Source of the DNA: Sphingomonas bacterium | GTDB lineage: Bacteria > Pseudomonadota > Alphaproteobacteria > Sphingomonadales > Sphingomonadaceae | Assembly (NCBI GenBank): GCA_026785645.1 | Contig: JAJAZM010000029.1 | Location: 1 to 7,193 of the forward strand | Length of the DNA stretch: 7,193 nt | Direction: 5' to 3' | Shown: piece by piece, positions 1 to 5,429 of the stretch | How positions within the stretch are numbered: position 1 is the stretch's first letter | How the letters are laid out: each line of letters opens with the position of its first letter | The notes under the pieces: generated by a model | What the model was told of the DNA's origin: nothing | Seen by the model: only the letters and a program-made list of their open reading frames with translations | Databases searched by the model: none | Made by a program: the position numbers and the translations under genes

Positions 1-2
1 CG

Positions 3-1259
3 ACCCCATTGGTCGGTCCTGATGGTGACTATCTCGGCTACGTCGGCTCGGTGGTCGATATCGACGAGCAGAAGCGGCTCGAGCAATCGCTGACCGGGCG
101 AGTGGCCGAGGAAGTCGAGCGGCGTTCGCTCGCCGAGCAAGCGTTGATCCAGTCGCAGAAACTCGAAACCCTCGGCCAGTTGACCGGCGGGGTGGCGCAT
201 GACTTCAACAATCTGCTGACCCCGATCGTCGGCGCGCTCGACCTGGTTCACAAGAAGCTCGACGGTGACGACCGAACGCGTCGCCTGGTGTCGGGCGCGA
301 TCCAGGCCGCCGACCGCGCGCGAACGCTGGTCCAGCGCCTGCTTGCCTTCTCGCGACGCCAGCATCTTCAGCCCGTCGCGGTCGATATCGGCGCCTTGGT
401 CGACGGGATCGCCGAGCTGGTGCGACGCTCGATCGGGCCGCAGATCCGGCTGTTCACAGACATCGACCCCGATTTGCTGCCGGCCAAGGTCGATCCGAAC
501 CAACTCGAACTCGCGCTGATCAACCTGGCGATCAACGCCCGCGATGCCATGCCCGAGGGCGGCACGCTGACGATCCGCGCCCGCGCCGAGCAGGTCCGCG
601 ATCACCTTCAGGTCGGCGACGGTGATTTCGTCCGGATCGATGTCAGCGATTCGGGGTTCGGAATGGAACAGGCGGTGCTCGATCGCGCGCTCGAGCCATT
701 TTTCACCACCAAGGACATTGGGCAAGGCACCGGGCTTGGCTTGTCGTCGGTCAAGGGGCTCGCGCTTCAGTCGGGGGGCGAGCTGGCGCTGACCAGCGTC
801 GTCGGACAAGGCACGACCGTAACCTTGTGGCTCCCCGTGTCGATCGAGCAACCGCTATTGCCTGAGGAGAATAGGGCGAAACTGCCGCTCCACCGCACGA
901 CCGACGCAACCGTCCTGCTGGTCGATGACGAGCCTCTGGTGCGCGCCGGGATCGCGGCAATGCTCGAAGATCTTGGCTATCGCGTGGTCGAAGCATCCTC
1001 AGCCGCCGAAGCAATGCATCTGGTTGAAGGCGGCGTGACCTTTGCCGCGCTCATTACCGATCACGCAATGCCCGGCCGAAGCGGCACCGATCTGGCGCTG
1101 GAATTGAGAGCCACCCGACCCGCGCTGCCGGTGCTGATCGTGACTGGCTACGCCAATCTTGCAGCGGATCAGGGCGAAGGCCTCGATCGGCTGCCCAAGC
1201 CCTTCCGGCAGGAAGATCTCGCCGAGCGGCTCCAAACGTTGCTCGCCAGTAGCCACTAG
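3..1259 (+). CDS. Hybrid sensor histidine kinase, C-terminal part (PAS tail-HisKA-HATPase-receiver), 5' partial
   Basis: The reading frame is open from the first bases, so the gene starts outside the window; the TTG at 9 is not its start. The first ~25 visible residues (GxxxGYVGSVVDIDEQK) look like the end of a PAS/PAC sensor domain. A charged helical linker follows, then a HisKA dimerisation domain with the H-box GGVAHDFNNLL; the phospho-accepting His codon is at 198-200. The ATPase domain shows the N-box NLAINARDAM (Asn codons at 522 and 534), a G1 box DSGFGM (from 648) and a G2 box GQGTGLGLSS (from 720). After a short linker, a single receiver domain begins at VLLVDDEP, with phospho-acceptor Asp at 1059-1061, the conserved Thr in VTGY and Lys at 1197-1199. 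All catalytic residues are present. Known of the family: autophosphorylation on His and intramolecular transfer to the receiver Asp. The signal and downstream partner cannot be told from this window. Confidence 0.95.
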   Translation, partial: TPLVGPDGDYLGYVGSVVDIDEQKRLEQSLTGRVAEEVERRSLAEQALIQSQKLETLGQLTGGVAHDFNNLLTPIVGALDLVHKKLDGDDRTRRLVSGAIQAADRARTLVQRLLAFSRRQHLQPVAVDIGALVDGIAELVRRSIGPQIRLFTDIDPDLLPAKVDPNQLELALINLAINARDAMPEGGTLTIRARAEQVRDHLQVGDGDFVRIDVSDSGFGMEQAVLDRALEPFFTTKDIGQGTGLGLSSVKGLALQSGGELALTSVVGQGTTVTLWLPVSIEQPLLPEENRAKLPLHRTTDATVLLVDDEPLVRAGIAAMLEDLGYRVVEASSAAEAMHLVEGGVTFAALITDHAMPGRSGTDLALELRATRPALPVLIVTGYANLAADQGEGLDRLPKPFRQEDLAERLQTLLASSH

Positions 1260-1265
1260 GCTCGA

Positions 1266-1724
1266 CTACCGATCGAAGGAAAAAACCGTCGGGCAAGCGC
1301 CATAAAGGTTGGGGACCGAACTGCCCTTGCGCGCCAGCATCAGCATCAATTGCCCGAACAGCAACAGCAGCACCCCGGCATAGCCGAGCGCGACGATCCG
1401 CCCGAGCAAGCTTCCGAACAGCAATATCAGCGGTGACGCGAGCAACACGAAGCATGGCACCATCAATTCGCGGCCGCTGCGATTGACGTCGTGCAGCCGC
1501 CGTACCGCGACCGACACCTGAGGCGCGAACAGCAGCAGACCGGTCAGCATCGCCACCGGCCCCGTCCGATAAGATCCGCCGGCGAGCCCGACATCGATCA
1601 GCCGGGCAGCGGACTGCGCGATGAGCATGAAGCAAAAGAAGCTCCAGAATTCGGAGCGCGACGCGCGGCTTCTGAAATCGGCAAACTTGTTCAGCGATTG
1701 CGTGATATTTTCGAATACGCCCAT
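1266..1724 (-). CDS. DUF805 family inner-membrane protein
   Basis: A 152-residue hydrophobic protein with the DUF805 hallmarks: an N-terminal NKFADFRSRASRSEFW segment (residues 12-27; the family usually has a GRASRxEFW-type motif), the family signature RRLHDVNRSG (75-84), and a C-terminal PNLYG (138-142) matching the usual G..xN.YG ending. Four hydrophobic stretches are visible near residues 27-45, 57-74, 88-105 and 107-130. The frame opens upstream at 1769, but the ATG at 1724 is preferred because it has AGGA eight bases before it and gives the usual N-terminus directly ahead of the amphipathic FENITQSLNKFADF. The family has no established biochemical function. The gene converges on the histidine kinase with only 6 bases between the two stop codons, so any transcription terminator would have to lie inside coding sequence. 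The usual Gly of the GRASR motif is Ser here (SRASR), a mild variant. Confidence 0.85.
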   Translation of the reverse strand: MGVFENITQSLNKFADFRSRASRSEFWSFFCFMLIAQSAARLIDVGLAGGSYRTGPVAMLTGLLLFAPQVSVAVRRLHDVNRSGRELMVPCFVLLASPLILLFGSLLGRIVALGYAGVLLLLFGQLMLMLARKGSSVPNLYGACPTVFSFDR

Positions 1725-1787
1725 GACTCTGTTCCTACGCGGCCGATGGCCAGGACGAAGCGCTAGCAAGCCGGCGTTAACAATAAT

Positions 1788-2442
1788 TTAATCGGGCGGA
1801 CGGAGGTGGTTGCGGGCTTTATCGCGAAGGCCGGTGGCAAGGCCCGACATCGTCGCCATCGCCTCACGCTCGGCCGAGCTCGCGCTCTGGAAATTGACGA
1901 TATCGACCAGCCTTTCGAACGCGAAACCGGGGTTGGGCCGGCCGACCAGCGCGACAGCATCGCCGGCGCGGATCGTGCCTTGCTCGATCACCCGATAATA
2001 TTAGCCGGCGCGGCCGTTACGGACCATCGCCTTGGGCAGGAGTTAATCGCCGAATCGAAGCGCGAAGGTCGAACAAGGCTGGCGTGGCTGGCACACCTGG
2101 AGCCGCGCCGAACCGATACGGTGGATGTCGCCGACGCACAAATCGGCTTCGGTCCATCCTTCGATCGTCAGATTCTCGCCGACCCCGCCCGCCACGAACA
2201 GCGCCGCATGCCGGGGAAACTCCGCCGCCCAAGCACGATGGTGCGCGGCAGGATAAATAGACCGCTTTCTCCGGGCCGCCATGGACGGCGAGGTCGGCCT
2301 GTTCATCGCCGACCAGGCCGAGGTGCGTCACCTCGATCACACCCGCGACCGGCGATTTGACGAATCCGCTCAGGACTCGATCGGGCCCGAGCGGGGCGAT
2401 TCGGCCGATATGGATCGAGGAAAAGCTCGCGCTGGTCATCAT
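1788..2442 (-). pseudogene. yiiM: Decayed MOSC-domain protein of the YiiM family (one frameshift, two in-frame stops)
   Basis: Reading from the ATG at 2442 (or the adjacent one at 2439; GAGG lies just upstream), the protein begins like YiiM, with GLVGDEQADLAVHGGPEKAVY. The frame is lost near 2255-2257 and continues one frame over with YPAAHHRAWAAEFPRHAALF, then VGENLTIEGWTE, GDIHRIG and QPRQPC, which keeps the Cys of the MOSC signature. Compared with remembered E. coli YiiM (CHYPREHY), two bases of a His codon appear to be missing. In the second frame TAA stops occur at 2043-2045 and 2001-2003, yet similarity continues without any indel through PKAMVRNGRAG and YYRVIEQGTIRAGDAV to a final stop at 1788. 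The second stop sits where YiiM has a Trp. Summed length is about 218 codons, close to the ~224 of YiiM. Intact relatives are molybdenum-cofactor proteins protecting against N-hydroxylated bases such as 6-hydroxylaminopurine. This copy should make no full-length product. Confidence 0.88.
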
Positions 2443-2463
2443 CCCTCGCTTCGCTGGTGATGC

Positions 2464-2547
2464 TGGTGCCCCCGGTCCGACTCGAACGGACACTCCTTGC
2501 AGAACTCGATTTTGAGTCGAGCGCGTCTACCATTCCGCCACGGGGGC
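2464..2547 (-). tRNA. tRNA-Leu (anticodon CAA), CCA encoded
   Basis: The 84-base gene folds as a class II tRNA. The 7-bp acceptor stem GCCCCCG/CGGGGGC is perfect and is followed by discriminator A and an encoded CCA (2464-2466). The D arm has GCG/CGC around a GGTAGA-type loop. The anticodon stem CTCGA/TCGAG encloses loop CTCAAAA, giving anticodon CAA, which reads UUG leucine codons. A variable arm of about 13 bases follows, then a T arm of stem GTCCG/CGGAC with loop TTCGAGT. The long variable region and the CAA anticodon both indicate leucine. It lies 50 bases downstream of the comM stop and 21 bases upstream of the MOSC pseudogene, all on the same strand. No T-rich hairpin terminator is seen in those 21 bases, so the transcript may run on into the pseudogene. 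Confidence 0.97.
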
Positions 2548-2561
2548 CCGCGACGGCGCTT

Positions 2562-2590
2562 CGCTAGCCGAAACAGGCGCGGCTCGGCAA
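2562..2590 (-). promoter_or_regulatory. Candidate promoter for tRNA-Leu
   Basis: Read on the minus strand, a -35-like TTGCCG (2590-2585) is followed after 17 bases by CTAGCG (2567-2562). This roughly fits the alphaproteobacterial CTTGAC / CTATAT pattern and would place transcription start only 6-9 bases before the mature tRNA 5' end. The -10 match is poor, so this rests mainly on spacing and position between the comM stop and the tRNA. Read-through from comM is an alternative. Confidence 0.35.
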
Positions 2591-2597
2591 GTCACCC

Positions 2598-4106
2598 TTA
2601 ATTGCGCGGTGCCTGGCGGCGATAGCTGAGCGCTTCGGCGATATGGATCCGCCCGACCCCCTCGCTGCCCGCCAGATCGGCGATCGTCCGCGCCACCCGC
2701 AGCACGCGATGGAATCCACGCGCCGAAAGCCGCATCGCCGCCGCCGCATCGGCCAGCAATTTACGCCCCGGCTCGTCGGGGGTGGCGACCGCATCGAGCA
2801 ATTCGCCATCGGCCTCGGCATTGGTGCGCACCGGATGGTCGGCATAGCGCGCCGACTGGACCCGCCGCGCCGCCGCTACTCGCTCCGCCACTTGCGCGCT
2901 GCCCTCGGCGGGTGGTGGAAGCGTCAGATCGGCGGCGCTGACGCTGGCCACCTCGACGTGCAAGTCGATCCGGTCGAGCAATGGCCCCGACACCTTGGCC
3001 TGATAATCGGCGGCGCAGCGCGGGGCGCGGCTGCACGCCAGTGCCGGATCGCCAAGGTGGCCGCAGCGACACGGGTTCATCGCCGCGATCAGCTGAACCC
3101 GCGCCGGAAAGGTGACATGGGTGTTGGCGCGCGCCACGCTGACTTGCCCGGTTTCCAGTGGCTGGCGCAGCGAATCGAGCACTGCGCGCTGGAATTCGGG
3201 AAGCTCGTCGAGGAATAGAACGCCGAGATGCGCCAGGCTGATCTCGCCCGGCCGGACCTTTAGCCCGCCACCGACCAAGGCCGGCATCGACGCCGAATGA
3301 TGCGGGCTGCGGAACGGGCGGCGGCGAACCATCCGCCCGCCATGCAATTCGCCAGCGACCGATGCGACCATCGACACTTCCAGCGCTTCGCTCGGCTCGA
3401 GCGGCGGCAAGATCCCCGGCAAGCACGCCGCGAGCAAGGATTTGCCCGCGCCGGGTGGCCCCGACATCAAGAGGTTATGCCCCCCCGCAGCGGCAATCTC
3501 GAGCGCGCGTTTGGCGACCTCCTGGCCTTTGACCTGCGCCAGATCGGGGCCGCCGGTGATCGGTTCGGCCTCTCCTGGTAACGGCGCGGGGAGCAAGCGG
3601 CTGCCCTTCAGATGTGCAATCAGCGCCAGCAAGTCCGGCGCGGCGAGCACTTCGATATTCCCCGCCCATGCCGCTTCGGAGCCCTGCGCTGCAGGACAGA
3701 TCAGCCCCTTGTCCTGCCCCGAGGCATGGAGCGCGGCGAGCAACACCCCCGGCGACGGCGCGATTCGCCCGTCTAGCCCGAGTTCGCCGACCGCGACATA
3801 ATGCGACAAGGTCTCGGCATCGACCGCGCCGATCGCGGCGAGCAGACCGAGCGCGATCGGAAGGTCGAAATGCGACCCCTCCTTAGGCAGATCGGCGGGC
3901 GACAGATTGACCGTGATGATCTTGGGCGGGAGCGCGAGCCCGATCGCATTGAGCGCGGCGCGGACCCGCTCGCGGCTTTCGGCGACCGCTTTATCGGCCA
4001 GCCCGACGATCACGAATCGCGGGATTCCCGACGACAATTGGACCTGGACTTCGACGGCGCGCGCCTCGAGTCCCAGGTAAGCGACAGTGGCGACCAGCGC
4101 GACCAT
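2598..4106 (-). CDS. comM: ComM/YifB family Mg-chelatase-like AAA+ ATPase
   Basis: A 502-residue protein, the usual length for the ComM/YifB family. Residues 1-170 form the N-terminal ChlI-type fold with GLADKAVAESRERVRAAL (35-52) and NLSPADLPKEGS (67-78). The AAA+ core has Walker A GPPGAGKS (216-223), the RPFRSPHHSAS segment (263-273), Walker B VLFLDE (296-301) and LLDRIDLHVE (376-385) with a likely arginine finger. A Cys cluster (C346, C348, C358, C364) resembles the metal-site-like cluster of the family. The C-terminal helical domain ends with SARGFHRVLRVARTIADL (461-478) and HIAEALSYR. Family members are hexameric helicases; ComM promotes branch migration when single-stranded DNA is integrated during natural transformation, while the E. 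coli homologue YifB has a less clear role. The ATG at 4106 has GGGGGA nine bases upstream and gives the canonical short N-terminus. No competence genes are visible nearby, so transformability is not shown. Confidence 0.95.
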   Translation of the reverse strand: MVALVATVAYLGLEARAVEVQVQLSSGIPRFVIVGLADKAVAESRERVRAALNAIGLALPPKIITVNLSPADLPKEGSHFDLPIALGLLAAIGAVDAETLSHYVAVGELGLDGRIAPSPGVLLAALHASGQDKGLICPAAQGSEAAWAGNIEVLAAPDLLALIAHLKGSRLLPAPLPGEAEPITGGPDLAQVKGQEVAKRALEIAAAGGHNLLMSGPPGAGKSLLAACLPGILPPLEPSEALEVSMVASVAGELHGGRMVRRRPFRSPHHSASMPALVGGGLKVRPGEISLAHLGVLFLDELPEFQRAVLDSLRQPLETGQVSVARANTHVTFPARVQLIAAMNPCRCGHLGDPALACSRAPRCAADYQAKVSGPLLDRIDLHVEVASVSAADLTLPPPAEGSAQVAERVAAARRVQSARYADHPVRTNAEADGELLDAVATPDEPGRKLLADAAAAMRLSARGFHRVLRVARTIADLAGSEGVGRIHIAEALSYRRQAPRN

Positions 4107-4251
4107 CAGCGTCGATCCCCCGGTCCGGAGGCATCCGACGCAACTCGATCATCAGGCAATTATCCCCCTAGCTCGGCCAAGCGATGCTAGCGACAGTTGG
4201 GCGGTACTGGAAGCACTTGCCGAATCTGCGCTGACCGGCCACATCGCGAGG

Positions 4252-4632
4252 ATGATCGACCGCTCGCAATGGAAGCGCTGGCTGGCCCACCCGATTGTCG
4301 ATTGGACGATCTTCATTCTTGGCGTCATTTTGATCCTGCTGTCCCCCGTGGTCGGTGCGATTCCCGGTCCGGGCGGGGTGTTCGTCCTCGCGCTCGGGCT
4401 GGCGATGGTGCTTCGAACCAGTCGCTGGGCGCGGCGGCGTTATGTCGAGTTCAAACGCTGGCAGCCCAAGGCCGGGCGCTGGACCGACTGGGGGATGCGC
4501 CGCAAGAGCGCGCTTCGCCGCGAAGCGCTGGTCAAGGAGCAAAAGGCGCTTGGCGAAGACGATACGAGCAATGCAATCAGTCCGGTCCCCGCGACCAATC
4601 CACCCGGTAGCCAAGGTGGCGCCGGCAATTGA
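4252..4632 (+). CDS. Small PGPGG-type transmembrane protein (PGPGW-like family)
   Basis: A 126-residue protein with two hydrophobic helices (about residues 16-36 and 42-57) joined by a tight turn carrying PGPGG (38-42). This resembles the PGPGW family of putative transmembrane proteins, with Gly in place of the usual Trp. After the second helix comes a very basic stretch (RWARRRYVEFKRW, 58-70) and a charged tail with RRKSALRREALVKEQ, presumably cytoplasmic. The family has no known biochemical role. The frame is open back to 4087, but the ATG at 4252 gives the expected short lead-in (RWLAHPIVDWTI) and avoids overlap with the divergent comM. The start is not certain: the purine-rich GAGG directly abuts the ATG, too close for a standard ribosome binding site. 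Its stop codon overlaps the candidate promoter of the rpmH operon. Confidence 0.8.
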   Translation: MIDRSQWKRWLAHPIVDWTIFILGVILILLSPVVGAIPGPGGVFVLALGLAMVLRTSRWARRRYVEFKRWQPKAGRWTDWGMRRKSALRREALVKEQKALGEDDTSNAISPVPATNPPGSQGGAGN

Positions 4633-4657
4633 CTTTGGCGGCCCTCGCCTCTATCGG
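4629..4657 (+). promoter_or_regulatory. Candidate sigma-70-type promoter of the rpmH-rnpA-yidD-yidC operon
   Basis: TTGACT at 4629-4634 is followed by a 17-base spacer and TATCGG at 4652-4657 (CTATCGG if the preceding base is included). This fits the alphaproteobacterial housekeeping pattern well at -35 and moderately at -10. Start of transcription would fall near 4664, giving a leader of about 73 bases before rpmH. The -35 element shares bases with the TGA stop of the preceding gene (4630-4632). No hairpin terminator is visible between that gene and the operon, so read-through from upstream is also possible. Confidence 0.6.
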
Positions 4658-4684
4658 CACCCCCAACATCGGTCGCTTCGGCGG

Positions 4685-4720
4685 CCCTTTTCATTTTGAA
4701 CTTGCCCCTTTTAATTTTGA
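4685..4720 (+). repeat. AT-rich 15-bp direct repeat, 21-base period, in the rpmH leader
   Basis: CCCTTTTCATTTTGA (4685-4699) recurs as CCCTTTTAATTTTGA (4706-4720), with one mismatch in 15 and a spacing of exactly 21 bases, close to two turns of the helix. The tract is much more AT-rich than the surrounding DNA. It ends 17 bases before the rpmH start and lies in the predicted untranslated leader. It may be a protein-binding site, an unstructured A/U-rich ribosome entry region, or part of a second promoter; the sequence alone does not decide. Confidence 0.75.
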
Positions 4721-4730
4721 TTTCGAAAGC

Positions 4731-5195
4731 ATGAGCGATGAAGCGCACTTTTCAGCCGAGCAACCTGGTCAGGGCACGCCGTCACGGCTTCCGTCATCGC
4801 AGCTCGACGGTCGGCGGCCGCAAGGTGCTCAATGCTCGTCGCGCCCGCGGTCGCAAGAAGCTCAGCGCCTAACCATCCTTCGTAAACGCGCCGATTTCCT
4901 TGCCGCCAACCGCGGCAGGCGATTTGCCATGCCCGGTTTCGTTCTCCAGGTCCGCGATCGTTGCGATTCAGATCCGACGCTTCGAATCGGGTTCACCGTC
5001 ACCAAGAAGATCGGCAATGCGGTCGTCCGCAACCGCATGAAGCGCCGCTTTCGAAGCCTTGCGCGGGAATTGCTGCCGAGCCTTGGCATCACCGGATCGG
5101 ATCATGTCCTGATCGGCCGCTCCGGCGGGGTCGAGCGCGACTTTGCAACGCTTCGTGACGAGCTTCGCGCCGCACTCGCCAAGGCGGCGCGATGA
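4731..5195 (+). CDS. rnpA: RNase P protein component (start uncertain; longest form nests rpmH)
   Basis: RNase P protein binds the catalytic RNase P RNA and helps it remove 5' leaders from pre-tRNAs. The conserved domain runs from LTILRKRADFLAANRG (codons from 4869) through IGFTVTKKIGNAV and the family signature RNRMKRRFR (about 5028-5054) to FATLRDELRAAL, ending at TGA 5193-5195. Between 4731 and the Met at 4929, inside the domain, the frame has no ATG, GTG or TTG. Starting at 4929 would remove about 20 conserved residues. The ATG at 4731 would give 154 residues, with a 48-residue N-terminal extension read through all of rpmH in another frame; typical RnpA is 105-125 residues. An ATC at 4875, two bases after the rpmH stop, would give 106 residues and fits the family length and position but is a non-canonical start. 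The ATG at 4731 has GAAAG only one base before it, too close to serve it. Identity is secure; the start is not. The stop overlaps the yidD ATG. Confidence 0.92.
   Translation: MSDEAHFSAEQPGQGTPSRLPSSQLDGRRPQGAQCSSRPRSQEAQRLTILRKRADFLAANRGRRFAMPGFVLQVRDRCDSDPTLRIGFTVTKKIGNAVVRNRMKRRFRSLARELLPSLGITGSDHVLIGRSGGVERDFATLRDELRAALAKAAR
4738..4872 (+). CDS. rpmH: 50S ribosomal protein L34
   Basis: This ORF encodes exactly 44 residues, the standard L34 length. It begins MKRTFQPSNLVRARRHGFR and ends GRKVLNARRARGRKKLSA, a near-textbook L34 rich in Arg and Lys for binding 23S rRNA in the large ribosomal subunit. The central stretch HRSSTVGG replaces the more common ARMATVGG, a modest variant. The start at 4738 has a weak purine tract GAAAG (4725-4729) eight bases upstream, a suitable distance. 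It is the first gene of the operon, followed by rnpA, the usual bacterial pairing. An additional ATG lies 4 bases upstream (4731-4733) in the rnpA frame, so the whole of rpmH may be nested within a longer rnpA reading frame. Confidence 0.97.
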   Translation: MKRTFQPSNLVRARRHGFRHRSSTVGGRKVLNARRARGRKKLSA

Positions 5196-5404
5196 TTTCC
5201 AAGATGCTGATCGCCATTGCGCGCGGCTGGCAAGTTGGCCCGTCGCGAATATTTCCGCCGTCGTGTCGGTTCCAGCCGAGCTGCTCGGCCTATGCGATCA
5301 CCGCCTGGAAGCGCTATGGGGCCGGCAAGGGCAGTTGGCTCGCGGCGAAACGTATCGCTCGTTGCCATCCGTGGGGCGGCATGGGGCATGACCCCGTCCC
5401 GTGA
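5192..5404 (+). CDS. yidD: Membrane protein insertion efficiency factor YidD
   Basis: A 70-residue protein of standard YidD length. A short amphipathic N-terminus (residues 1-14) precedes the highly conserved core: CRFQPSCSAYAITAW (25-39), then RYGAGKGSWLAAKRIARCHP (41-60) and a final DPVP. The three conserved Cys are at 25, 31 and 58. YidD is a peripheral inner-membrane protein that assists YidC-dependent insertion of membrane proteins. Its ATG overlaps the rnpA stop as ATGA, implying translational coupling, and it lies 25 bases before the yidC start, the standard neighbourhood. Confidence 0.97.
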   Translation: MISKMLIAIARGWQVGPSRIFPPSCRFQPSCSAYAITAWKRYGAGKGSWLAAKRIARCHPWGGMGHDPVP

Positions 5405-5413
5405 GTTTTTGAC

Positions 5414-5420
5414 AAGAGGA
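5414..5420 (+). promoter_or_regulatory. Ribosome binding site that fixes the TTG start of yidC
   Basis: AAGAGGA lies nine bases before the TTG at 5430 and is the only good Shine-Dalgarno match near the yidC start. The first downstream ATG codons (5448 and 5451) would sit about 27 and 30 bases from it, too far for normal use. Confidence 0.7.
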
Positions 5421-5429
5421 TCGTTCGAG

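Noticed and set aside
1054..1635. 193-codon minus-strand ORF spanning the kinase 3' end
   Set aside because: It is an alternate frame of the DUF805 gene running antisense into the receiver domain; low-complexity Ala/Arg composition and no motif.
1806..2360. Long plus-strand ORF of 184 codons
   Set aside because: It lies opposite the MOSC pseudogene, is Arg/Pro-rich without any recognisable domain, and is the usual antisense shadow in GC-rich DNA.
1788..2460. Programmed frameshift or recoding in the MOSC gene
   Set aside because: Two further TAA stops in the same gene and no slippery site with a downstream structure make plain decay the simpler explanation.
2303..2533. Minus-strand ORF that begins MVDALDSKSS
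   Set aside because: Its first codons are the tRNA-Leu gene itself; the remainder is an alternate frame of the MOSC pseudogene.
2548..2597. Hairpin terminator after comM
   Set aside because: Only short stems such as GCCGA/TCGGC with a 12-base loop and no T-run are present; too weak to call.
4087..4251. Upstream extension of the PGPGG protein to an ATG at 4087
   Set aside because: The extra 55 residues overlap the start of comM on the other strand, show no family similarity, and would remove the divergent spacer.
4107..4251. Divergent promoters between comM and the PGPGG gene
   Set aside because: A GATAAT-like -10 can be read on the minus strand and a TTGGGC on the plus strand, but neither has a matching partner at 16-18 bases; not supportable as features.
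4637..4688. Nine-base repeat GGCGGCCCT at 4637 and 4680
   Set aside because: Short, GC-rich and expected by chance at this base composition.
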